A model generated the notes under the pieces. That model searched no databases, was not told the origin of the DNA, and was given only the letters and a program-made list of their open reading frames with translations. DNA of 6,022 nt from an uncultured Lachnospiraceae bacterium (lineage in GTDB: Bacteria > Bacillota > Clostridia > Lachnospirales > Lachnospiraceae): NCBI GenBank assembly GCA_948468325.1, contig CAOKHR010000158.1:1-6022 (forward strand). The letters are read 5' to 3'. Both the position numbers and the translations under genes were made by a program. Below are positions 1-6,009 of the stretch, in pieces (position 1 is the first letter of the stretch; each line of letters opens with the position of its first letter).

Positions 1-1
1 C

Positions 2-1165
2 ACTTACCGCAGCTTTGGATTTACGCCGATTGAAACGCCCTGTATGGAGAATATCGCAAATTTATGCAGCAGGCAGGGCGGTGAAAACGAAAAGCTGATT
101 TTTAAGGTTTTAAAACGGGGAGAAAAACTTAAGCTGGAAAGCGCCAAAAGCGAAGCGGATCTTGTAGATATGGGGCTTCGTTATGATCTGACGCTTCCTT
201 TGGCAAGATTTTATGCAAACAATGCAAACAATCTTCCGTCGCCGTTTAAAGCGCTTCAGATTGGAAGCGTATGGCGGGCGGACAGGCCGCAGAGAGGACG
301 TTACCGTCAGTTTACACAGTGCGACATTGATATTTTGGGCGAGCCCTCTAATCTGGCGGAAATCGAACTGATTTTAGCGACGACGTCAACGCTTGGAAAA
401 CTGGGATTTTCCGGTTTTGAAATCCGCATCAATGAGCGGCAGATTTTAAAAGCAATGGCGGCTTACAGCGGCTTTGATGAAGCGTCTTATGACAGCGTAT
501 TTATTACGCTGGATAAGATGGATAAAATTGGTCTTGACGGTGTGAAAAGGGAGCTTACAGAAGCAGGATTTGCGGAAGCGTCCGTAGATAAATATCTGGC
601 ATTGTTTGCGGCGGCAGACGAAGAGGCAGACAGCGGAAAGGCGGTATCTCTTCTGGCAGAGAAGCTGGGAGACTATCTGGATGAAGCGGTAAAACAGAAT
701 TTACAGGAAATTATTGCGAGTGTAGAACAGAGTCGGGATGCCGATTTTAAGATCGTATTTGATCCGACTTTAGTCCGCGGCATGGGATATTACACAGGTA
801 CGATTTTTGAAATTGCCATACCGGAGTTTGGCGGAAGCTGCGGGGGCGGCGGACGTTACGATAAGATGATCGGTAATTTTACGGGAAATGATGTTCCGGC
901 TTGCGGATTTTCCATTGGATTTGAGCGGATTATACTGCTGCTTACGGAACAAAATTTTCAGATTCCGGCGCAGCCGAAGAAGACGGCTTATCTGATTGAA
1001 AAAAATTATCCGGCAGATAAGCTGTGCGAAGTAATCGAAAAGGCGCAGAAAGCAAGAAAAGAGGGACAGCAGGTTCTGGTTGTCCGGATGAATAAAAATA
1101 AAAAATTTCAGAAAGAGAAACTCATGGCAGAAGGTTACGAAGCATTTGAAGAGTTTTTTTCATAA
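2..1165 (+). CDS. hisS: Histidyl-tRNA synthetase, 5'-truncated by the window edge
   Basis: This class II synthetase charges tRNA-His with histidine in the cytoplasm. The frame is open from base 2, reading TYRSFGFTPIETP before the first ATG at 44. That is the family's motif 1 region, so ATG 44 is internal and the true start lies upstream; about 388 residues are visible. Motif 2 starts near 269 (VWRADRPQRGRYRQF). The histidine-specific HisA motif is at 770-802 (LVRGMGYYTG, catalytic Arg codon 776-778). The Gly-rich GGGGRYD lies near 845-862, and motif 3 at 899-943 (CGFSIGFERI, Arg codon 926-928). LRYDLT at 176-193 replaces the LRPEGT usual in bacteria, and QCDIDI also recalls the eukaryotic/archaeal-like lineage. 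Only about 73 codons follow motif 3, roughly 35 fewer than in E. coli HisRS, so the anticodon-binding domain is short. It is probably cotranscribed with aspS, which starts 18 nt after its stop. The product is certain; the effect of the short C-terminus is unknown. Confidence 0.96.
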   Translation, partial: TYRSFGFTPIETPCMENIANLCSRQGGENEKLIFKVLKRGEKLKLESAKSEADLVDMGLRYDLTLPLARFYANNANNLPSPFKALQIGSVWRADRPQRGRYRQFTQCDIDILGEPSNLAEIELILATTSTLGKLGFSGFEIRINERQILKAMAAYSGFDEASYDSVFITLDKMDKIGLDGVKRELTEAGFAEASVDKYLALFAAADEEADSGKAVSLLAEKLGDYLDEAVKQNLQEIIASVEQSRDADFKIVFDPTLVRGMGYYTGTIFEIAIPEFGGSCGGGGRYDKMIGNFTGNDVPACGFSIGFERIILLLTEQNFQIPAQPKKTAYLIEKNYPADKLCEVIEKAQKARKEGQQVLVVRMNKNKKFQKEKLMAEGYEAFEEFFS

Positions 1166-1172
1166 ATAAAGC

Positions 1173-1177
1173 GGAGG
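1173..1177 (+). promoter_or_regulatory. Ribosome-binding site of aspS
   Basis: GGAGG lies 6 nt before ATG 1184, within the 18-nt hisS-aspS gap. It supports ATG 1184 over the second in-frame ATG at 1196. No promoter or terminator fits in the gap, which points to cotranscription with hisS. Confidence 0.85.
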
Positions 1178-1183
1178 GAGAAT

Positions 1184-2965
1184 ATGGCAGAGTCGATGAA
1201 GGGACTGAAACGGTCCCACAGATGTACGGAAGTTTCAAATGAGAATATCGGTGAAACAGTTACGGTAATGGGATGGGTACAGAGAAGAAGAAATCTGGGC
1301 GCATTGATTTTTATTGATTTGAGAGACCGTTCCGGACTGCTTCAGATTGTATTTGATGAAAACAGCGTGGGAGCGGAAGGATTTGCCAAAGCAGAAACGC
1401 TGCGGAGCGAGTATGTTATTGCCGTAACAGGTAAAATACAAAAGCGGGAAGCGGCAGTCAACGAGAACTTAAAAACAGGAGATATTGAATTAATTGCAGA
1501 GCAGATACGTATTCTGTCCGAGTCCGATACGCCGCCGTTTCCGATTGAAGAGAACAGCCAGACAAAAGATGAAGTCCGCTTAAAATACCGTTATCTGGAT
1601 CTTAGAAGGCCGGATATTCAAAAGAATATGATGCTTCGCAGCAGAGTGATATATCTGATGCGGGAATTTATGGCAAAAGAAGGCTTCCTTGAAATTGAGA
1701 CGCCGGTTTTGTGTAAATCGACTCCGGAGGGAGCAAGAGATTATCTGGTGCCAAGCCGTGTGCATCCGGGGAATTTTTACGCGCTGCCGCAGTCGCCGCA
1801 GTTATATAAGCAGCTTTTGATGTGTTCCGGTTATGACCGTTATTTTCAGATTGCAAAATGTTTCCGCGATGAGGATCTGCGTGCAGATCGCCAGCCGGAA
1901 TTTACGCAGGCAGATATGGAATTGTCTTTTGTAGATATTGATGATGTACTGGATGTCAATGAGCGTTTGCTGCAGTATGTATTTAAAGAAGCCATCGGCG
2001 TAGAGATTGCGCTTCCGCTTACAAGAATGCCGTGGCAGGAAGCGATGGACCGTTTTGGTTCGGACAAGCCGGATACGCGTTTTGGCATGGAATTAAAAGA
2101 TGTTTCCGAAATCGTAAAGAACTGCGGATTCGGCGTATTTACGGGAGCACTTGAAAACGGCGGCTCTGTACGGGGTATCAATGCAAACGGACAGGGAAAA
2201 ATGCCGCGTAAGAAAATTGACAGACTGATAGAATTTGCAAAGGGCTACGGGGCAAAAGGTCTTGCTTATCTGTCAGTCAATGAGGATGGAAGCTATAAGT
2301 CTTCGTTTGCCAAATTTATGACAGAGGAAGAGCTTACGGCGCTTGTCCGTGCGATGGAAGGGCAGCCGGGAGATCTGCTTTTGTTTGCGGCAGATAAAAA
2401 TAAAATTGTCTGGAATGTATTGGGAGCGCTCCGTCTGGAGCTGGCAAAAGAACTGAATCTGTTAGATCCGAATCAGTATAATTTCTTATGGATTACAGAA
2501 TTTCCGCTTTTGGAGTGGTCGGATGAAGAAAACCGTTTTATGGCGATGCATCATCCGTTTACGATGCCGGTGGAAGAAGACTGGGATAAAGTCGATTCTG
2601 ATCCGGGCGCCGTTCGTGCAAAAGCGTATGATATTGTGTTAAACGGTACGGAGCTTGGAGGAGGTTCCGTCCGTATTCACCAGAATGATATTCAGGAAAA
2701 GATGTTTGAAGTGCTGGGCTTTACAAAGGAAAGCGCATATGAGCAGTTTGGATTTTTACTGGATGCTTTCCGTTACGGAGTGCCGCCTCATGCAGGGCTT
2801 GCTTACGGCGTAGACCGTATGGTGATGCATATGGTGCATGCGGATTCTATCCGTGACGTCATTGCTTTTCCGAAAGTAAAAGATGCTTCCTGCCTGATGA
2901 CAGAGGCACCCGGAAAAGTAGACGAAAGACAGTTAAAAGAGCTTCAGATTGGAATTTTAGAGTAA
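1184..2965 (+). CDS. aspS: Aspartyl-tRNA synthetase, bacterial type
   Basis: This class IIb synthetase attaches aspartate to tRNA-Asp in the cytoplasm. The 593 residues match the usual bacterial length (about 590). The order is an N-terminal OB-fold anticodon-binding domain (about residues 1-115, including GWVQRRRNLGALIF), then motif 1 around 160-190 (FLEIETPVL, STPEGARDYLVPSR). Motif 2 follows with CFRDEDLRADRQPEFTQ (Arg228). The bacterial GAD-type insert spans about 300-430, then comes GGGSVRIHQ, and motif 3 with GLAYGVDRM (Arg545). All key class II residues are present. Leu38 in the OB fold occupies the position that is His in some non-discriminating bacterial AspRSs, which leans toward an enzyme specific for tRNA-Asp. 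The start is set by GGAGG 6 nt upstream. The gene ends the hisS-aspS unit, with a strong terminator directly after it. Confidence 0.98.
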   Translation: MAESMKGLKRSHRCTEVSNENIGETVTVMGWVQRRRNLGALIFIDLRDRSGLLQIVFDENSVGAEGFAKAETLRSEYVIAVTGKIQKREAAVNENLKTGDIELIAEQIRILSESDTPPFPIEENSQTKDEVRLKYRYLDLRRPDIQKNMMLRSRVIYLMREFMAKEGFLEIETPVLCKSTPEGARDYLVPSRVHPGNFYALPQSPQLYKQLLMCSGYDRYFQIAKCFRDEDLRADRQPEFTQADMELSFVDIDDVLDVNERLLQYVFKEAIGVEIALPLTRMPWQEAMDRFGSDKPDTRFGMELKDVSEIVKNCGFGVFTGALENGGSVRGINANGQGKMPRKKIDRLIEFAKGYGAKGLAYLSVNEDGSYKSSFAKFMTEEELTALVRAMEGQPGDLLLFAADKNKIVWNVLGALRLELAKELNLLDPNQYNFLWITEFPLLEWSDEENRFMAMHHPFTMPVEEDWDKVDSDPGAVRAKAYDIVLNGTELGGGSVRIHQNDIQEKMFEVLGFTKESAYEQFGFLLDAFRYGVPPHAGLAYGVDRMVMHMVHADSIRDVIAFPKVKDASCLMTEAPGKVDERQLKELQIGILE

Positions 2966-2971
2966 AGTAAC

Positions 2972-3002
2972 GGGGTGTCTGAAAAATCAGGCATCCCTTT
3001 TT
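2972..3002 (+). terminator. Rho-independent terminator of the hisS-aspS unit
   Basis: GGGGTGTCTGA (2972-2982) pairs with TCAGGCATCCC (2987-2997) to give an 11-bp stem. Nine pairs are Watson-Crick and two are G-U, closed by an AAAA loop. Five T residues follow at 2998-3002. It begins 6 nt after the aspS stop, so it should separate the synthetase unit from the amidase gene. Confidence 0.93.
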
Positions 3003-3017
3003 CAGTTATATTTTATG

Positions 3018-3045
3018 CACACTTTTTCTAAAACTGCATACAATA
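3018..3045 (+). promoter_or_regulatory. Probable promoter of the amidase gene, sporulation sigma-E/K-like or sigma-A
   Basis: CATACAATA at 3037-3045 fits the -10 pattern known for Bacillus sigma-K (CATAnnnTA), and its first eight bases fit sigma-E (CATACAHT). CACA at 3018-3021, 15 nt upstream, resembles the short AC-type -35 of sigma-K. No good sigma-E -35 lies at the right distance: GTTATATT at 3005-3012 is too far away. The same stretch also reads as a moderate sigma-A promoter, TGCACA (3016-3021) with a 17-nt spacer to TACAAT (3039-3044). Either reading puts the transcript start near 3051, about 24 nt before the TTG start. Which sigma factor is used cannot be settled from sequence. Confidence 0.5.
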
Positions 3046-3061
3046 AGTAGAAAATTATTGT

Positions 3062-3066
3062 AGGAG
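3062..3066 (+). promoter_or_regulatory. Ribosome-binding site that selects the TTG start of the amidase
   Basis: AGGAG lies 8 nt before TTG 3075. The frame is closed upstream by TAG at 3048-3050, and no ATG or GTG start with its own site lies between. The conserved first strand and DAGHGG motif begin only 6 codons after TTG, so a later start would damage the catalytic domain. Confidence 0.8.
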
Positions 3067-3074
3067 CAAAGGCT

Positions 3075-3866
3075 TTGGCAATTATTGTAATAGATGCCGG
3101 ACATGGCGGCTTTGATAATGGCGCAATGTATCAGGGCAGAAAGGAAAAGGATGATAACCTGCGTCTGGCATTGGCGGTAGGGGAAATTTTAAAACAACAG
3201 GGATATGAGGTGATTTACACAAGAACAACGGATATTTATCAGTCTCCTTATGAGAAAGCACAGATTGCAAATGAAGCCGGTGCAGATTATTTCATTTCTT
3301 TCCATCGAAATTCAGGAGAAAATGACAATACGTATAACGGTGCGCAGACATTAATCTACGGCGGCGATGATATGAGAGCAAGACGGCTGGCGGAAGCGAT
3401 TAATGAGGAGCTGGTGAAGACAGGATTTGCAGATCTTGGGATTGAAGAGCGAACAGGGCTTGCTGTTTTGCGCAGGACAGAAATGCCGGCTGTATTGATT
3501 GAAGCAGGATTTATCAATCACGACAGAGATAATGAGATTTTCGATAATAATTTTAATGAAATTGCAAGTGCAATCGCCATGGGAGTAGAACAAGCGGCGC
3601 CATTAAAGCGCGATGCTGTGGAGCAGAGCAGTATGGAAAATGAAGATGTGGTATTTGGTGTGGAGGCAGGCAGGTTTGCATACCGGACAACTGCAAATTT
3701 TATGGCAGAGCAGCTGATGGATCAGGGGTTTGAAAGCTACGTTATGGAAGATGACGCGATGCTTCGTGTCATAGTCGGAAGAGAAGATTCCCTGGAAGAT
3801 GCCTTAAAGCTGCAGAGAAAACTGCGGGATCTGGGTTATCGGACAATGATTGTTGCAACAAATTGA
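3075..3866 (+). CDS. N-acetylmuramoyl-L-alanine amidase (Amidase_3) with C-terminal SPOR repeats, CwlC-like
   Basis: This zinc amidase cuts the bond between N-acetylmuramic acid and L-alanine in peptidoglycan. The Amidase_3 domain covers about residues 1-171. Likely zinc ligands are His10 (DAGHGG), Glu24 (GRKEKDDN) and His77 (ISFHRNS), and Glu143 (VLIEAGFI) is the catalytic glutamate. An acidic linker leads to about 70 residues (194-263) made of two similar 35-residue beta-alpha-beta units, together resembling one SPOR fold, a domain known to bind glycan strands. The protein has no signal peptide or membrane segment. This architecture and the 263-residue length match Bacillus subtilis CwlC (255 residues), a mother-cell amidase that helps lyse the cell at the end of sporulation. 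The sporulation-like promoter agrees, but a vegetative autolysin cannot be excluded. The start is TTG. No terminator follows, so transcription may run on into the regulator gene. Confidence 0.9.
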   Translation: MAIIVIDAGHGGFDNGAMYQGRKEKDDNLRLALAVGEILKQQGYEVIYTRTTDIYQSPYEKAQIANEAGADYFISFHRNSGENDNTYNGAQTLIYGGDDMRARRLAEAINEELVKTGFADLGIEERTGLAVLRRTEMPAVLIEAGFINHDRDNEIFDNNFNEIASAIAMGVEQAAPLKRDAVEQSSMENEDVVFGVEAGRFAYRTTANFMAEQLMDQGFESYVMEDDAMLRVIVGREDSLEDALKLQRKLRDLGYRTMIVATN

Positions 3867-3872
3867 GAAAAG

Positions 3873-3890
3873 TTTTAATATAATTTTAAT
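3873..3890 (+). promoter_or_regulatory. Tandem TTTTAAT repeat, candidate response-regulator operator (site 1)
   Basis: TTTTAAT at 3873-3879 is repeated at 3884-3890, an 11-bp start-to-start distance, about one helical turn. OmpR/PhoB-family regulators commonly bind such direct repeats as head-to-tail dimers; CiaR and WalR sites have the same geometry. The site spans about -61 to -44 relative to the start predicted from TATAAT 3922, a typical activator position. The same arrangement recurs after the kinase gene. A second TATAAT overlaps the repeat at 3879-3884; if that were the real -10, the site would repress instead. Confidence 0.55.
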
Positions 3891-3921
3891 CTTTCTGCTG
3901 TAGAGTAAGAAATAAAAACGA

Positions 3922-3927
3922 TATAAT
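3922..3927 (+). promoter_or_regulatory. -10 element of the two-component operon promoter
   Basis: A perfect TATAAT lies 42 nt before the regulator start codon. With a 17-nt spacer the -35 position (3899-3904, TGTAGA) matches TTGACA at only three of six bases. A strong -10 with a poor -35 fits a promoter that needs an activator, and the tandem repeat at 3873-3890 is well placed for one. The predicted start is near 3934. Confidence 0.6.
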
Positions 3928-3959
3928 GGAGATACTTTACTGGTAGGTACATTTACAGC

Positions 3960-3965
3960 AGGAGG
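3960..3965 (+). promoter_or_regulatory. Ribosome-binding site of the response regulator
   Basis: AGGAGG is a strong Shine-Dalgarno sequence, but it sits only 4 nt before ATG 3970, slightly short. It lies wholly within the right arm of the predicted 3889-3967 stem. Confidence 0.85.
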
Positions 3966-3969
3966 ATAA

Positions 3970-4644
3970 ATGAGATTACTTGTAGTTGAAGATGAAAAAG
4001 ATATGAATCGGATTATTGTAAAAGAACTGGAGTCAGAAGGATATCTTGTGGACAGCTGCTACGATGGAGAAAGTGCGTATGATTATCTGTGCATGGCAGA
4101 ATACGACGGCGCCATTTTAGACATAATGGTTCCAAAGATGGACGGATTTACAGTGCTGAAAAAAGTCCGCAGCAAAGGAATTACAACGCCGGTTCTGTTT
4201 TTAAGTGCGAAAAGCGATGTCAATGATATTGTATGCGGACTTGATTTGGGCGCGGATGATTATATGGTAAAGCCGTTTGAATTTAAAGAGCTTTTGGCAA
4301 GAATCCGTATGATAACGAGGAAAAAGGCAGATGTGCATGAAAATGTTTATACCTGCGGCGATCTGGTCGTAGACTGTAATGACTGCTCCGTAAAAAGAGC
4401 CGGAAAAATCATCGAACTGTCGCCAAAAGAATATTCGGTGCTGCTGTATCTGATACGCAATCAGAATATTGTAGTGACCAGGGAACAGATTGAGGCAAAT
4501 ATATGGGATTTTGGACGGGACAGCGCATCAAATCTTGTAGACGTTTATATCAGATATTTACGAAAGAAGATTGATGATGGGTTTGAGTTTAAGATGATTC
4601 AGACCATCCGAGGGGTGGGATATATATTAAAAGAAAACAGGTAA
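3970..4644 (+). CDS. OmpR/PhoB-family response regulator
   Basis: This is a cytoplasmic DNA-binding transcription regulator switched by phosphorylation from its partner kinase. The 224 residues have the family's normal length. The receiver domain (about 1-118) has Glu7 and Asp8 for the metal, phospho-acceptor Asp51 (ILDIMVPKMDG), Ser79, Tyr98 and Lys101 (DYMVKPF), so it should be fully active. The winged-helix domain (about 126-224) shows LSPKEYSVLLYL, the recognition-helix region NLVDVYIRYLRKKID and the wing TIRGVGYIL. Three cysteines (129, 136, 139) sit close together at the start of the DNA-binding domain, which is uncommon. The kinase gene follows after 11 nt. The TTTTAAT repeats on either side of the pair are candidate binding sites, suggesting autoregulation. 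The signal and the regulon are not evident, and I assign no specific name. Confidence 0.95.
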   Translation: MRLLVVEDEKDMNRIIVKELESEGYLVDSCYDGESAYDYLCMAEYDGAILDIMVPKMDGFTVLKKVRSKGITTPVLFLSAKSDVNDIVCGLDLGADDYMVKPFEFKELLARIRMITRKKADVHENVYTCGDLVVDCNDCSVKRAGKIIELSPKEYSVLLYLIRNQNIVVTREQIEANIWDFGRDSASNLVDVYIRYLRKKIDDGFEFKMIQTIRGVGYILKENR

Positions 4645-4655
4645 AGCAGGTATCA

Positions 4656-5990
4656 ATGATGCGTTACATTGTGGTCTGGCCGACAGCGGCGATTATGACC
4701 ATGATGCTGGTAATGCTGATTGCAATTCATCTTCTTTCGGATGAGGCAGTTGATTATGAAATTAAGCAGGATTTAAGGCAGAAAACGGATGCTGCCTATT
4801 TTAAAGTTTCGATTGAAAACGGAGAACTGGTCATTGCGGAAGATTTTGAGTATGAAAGTGAGAATGTATGTTTTGTAATTGTAAAACGGGACGGGAAAGT
4901 AGTAGAAGGCAGGTATCCGGAAGGCGTGGAAAGCGAGCTGGGAAATTACAGAGTAAGAAATAACAGAAGCTTTGTAGTCAATTCAGATGAGAAGTATTAT
5001 GTGCGCGATCTGCGGATTGGAAAATACAGAGATAAAGGATTATTTATTCGTGGTATTTTAAAAGTGTCGGATGCCCAGAGCTTTTACCGCAGAATTGAAA
5101 TTATTTCTTATTTTAGCATGGCAGCTTTTTTTGCAGTTATATTATTGTATGAGATTTTTTTTGCCAAAAAGATTTCCCGGGAATTAAAAGACATGTGCAA
5201 AACAGCCGAAAGCATCGGGACCAGCCTGGATATGTCCCAGAGGATGAAAAGTGCCAGCCACTTTTATGAGACAGAAATACTTCGGCAGGCCAATAACCGT
5301 ATGCTGGACCGAGTGGAGCAGACATTTCAGATTCAGGAACAGTTTACATCGGATGTTGCGCATGAGCTGCGTACGCCTGTGGCAACGCTTCTGGCACAGT
5401 GCCAGTATGCAATAGAAAAAGTTCACGACAAAGAAGAATTTGATGAAGTTTTAGAAGTCGTTTACCGGCAGTCGGAAAAAATTAATACAATTATTATGCA
5501 GCTGCTGAAATTTTCCAGACTGGATCAGGACAGAATCGAGATTCGAAATGAAGAGGTTGATCTGGCTTTGATCTGTCAGACAATCTGCGAAGAATGGCAG
5601 GATAAGGCAAGGGATAAAGTTTCTATACAAATGCATTTAAAAGAGGCGGTCACAATGGGAGACATTGGGCTGATTTCTATTATAATTCAGAATCTAATAT
5701 CAAATGCCGTAAAATTCAGCCATCCAAAGGGAATCATTGAGGTATTCACAGGAGAGGACGAGCAGCAGGTATTTGTAACGGTGCGGGATTACGGTGTTGG
5801 GATTACTCCGGAAAATACAGAACTTGTATTTCGGCGTTTTTACCAGTGCGATGAGTCGAGAAGCGCAGAAGGATTCGGACTGGGGCTGCCGCTTTCCAAA
5901 AAAATTGCCGAAAAGTGCGGCGGCAGGATTACGCTGGAAAGCGAACCGGACAAAGGCAGTACCTTTACGCTTTATCTTCCGCGAAAATAA
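4656..5990 (+). CDS. Membrane sensor histidine kinase, HisKA/HATPase_c
   Basis: This is the partner kinase of the upstream regulator, 444 residues. A membrane segment lies at about residues 4-28 and a second at 149-170 (IISYFSMAAFFAVILLYEIFF). Between them are about 120 extracytoplasmic residues, with a pattern such as VCFVIVKRDGKVVEGRYPEG that could be a PAS/Cache-like sensor fold (inference). A weak HAMP-like linker (about 170-225) leads to the H-box FTSDVAHELRTP with phospho-acceptor His236. The ATPase domain has the N-box NLISNAVKF (Asn346, Asn350), G1 DYGVGI (Asp378), F-box VFRRFYQCD, G2 GFGLGLPLS (Gly406-Gly410) and GSTFTLYLP near the end. All catalytic boxes are intact. Two adjacent ATGs (4656, 4659) are possible starts behind a weak GCAGG site (4646-4650); the second has the better spacing. 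The ligand is unknown. Confidence 0.95.
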   Translation: MMRYIVVWPTAAIMTMMLVMLIAIHLLSDEAVDYEIKQDLRQKTDAAYFKVSIENGELVIAEDFEYESENVCFVIVKRDGKVVEGRYPEGVESELGNYRVRNNRSFVVNSDEKYYVRDLRIGKYRDKGLFIRGILKVSDAQSFYRRIEIISYFSMAAFFAVILLYEIFFAKKISRELKDMCKTAESIGTSLDMSQRMKSASHFYETEILRQANNRMLDRVEQTFQIQEQFTSDVAHELRTPVATLLAQCQYAIEKVHDKEEFDEVLEVVYRQSEKINTIIMQLLKFSRLDQDRIEIRNEEVDLALICQTICEEWQDKARDKVSIQMHLKEAVTMGDIGLISIIIQNLISNAVKFSHPKGIIEVFTGEDEQQVFVTVRDYGVGITPENTELVFRRFYQCDESRSAEGFGLGLPLSKKIAEKCGGRITLESEPDKGSTFTLYLPRK

Positions 5991-5991
5991 A

Positions 5992-6009
5992 TTTTAATGT
6001 GCTTTTAAT
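5992..6009 (+). promoter_or_regulatory. Tandem TTTTAAT repeat, candidate response-regulator operator (site 2)
   Basis: TTTTAAT at 5992-5998 is repeated at 6003-6009, again with an 11-bp period and a 4-nt gap, as in site 1. It starts 2 nt after the kinase stop codon. The second copy is part of a 12-bp palindrome, TTTAATATTAAA (6004-6015). By analogy with site 1, the promoter it would serve, and the gene beyond, lie to the right of the window. No terminator is visible in the last 32 bases. Confidence 0.5.

Larger units (their letters stand above)
3889..3967 (+). promoter_or_regulatory. Possible fold-back stem hiding the regulator's ribosome-binding site in read-through RNA
   Basis: Bases 3889-3904 can pair with 3952-3967 over 16 consecutive positions: 13 Watson-Crick pairs and 3 G-U pairs. 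The core is CTGCTGTA against TACAGCAG. The right arm contains all of the AGGAGG Shine-Dalgarno (3960-3965). The 47-nt loop holds the TATAAT at 3922 and the predicted transcript start near 3934, so only RNA entering from the amidase gene would carry both arms. It is a prediction from base pairing alone. Confidence 0.45.

Noticed and set aside
44..46. ATG at 44 as the start of hisS
   Set aside because: The frame is open to base 2 and the residues before the ATG are the conserved HisRS motif 1 region, so the gene begins outside the window.
1154..1160. T7 run at the hisS end as a programmed frameshift or the cause of the short C-terminus
   Set aside because: Shifting either way does not restore the missing HisRS C-terminal sequence.
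1846..2181. 111-codon reverse-strand reading frame inside aspS
   Set aside because: It lies wholly within a conserved gene, has no recognisable domain, and its composition mirrors the sense codons.
3005..3012. GTTATATT as a sigma-E -35 element for the amidase promoter
   Set aside because: It resembles the consensus, but it is 24 nt from CATACAAT where about 13-15 nt is expected.
3879..3884. TATAAT within the tandem repeat as the main regulator promoter
   Set aside because: The nearest -35-like sequence, TTGCAA (3853-3858), is 20 nt away, too far. The TATAAT at 3922 gives a shorter, more usual leader. It is kept as an alternative only.
3902..4963. 14-bp exact repeat AGAGTAAGAAATAA at 3902-3915 and 4950-4963
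   Set aside because: One copy is intergenic and the other is inside the kinase coding sequence with no shared context. It is AT-rich, and one such match is plausible by chance in 6 kb.
5794..5997. 67-codon + strand reading frame overlapping the kinase end
   Set aside because: It is out of frame across the conserved G2 and G3 boxes of the kinase and has no family features.
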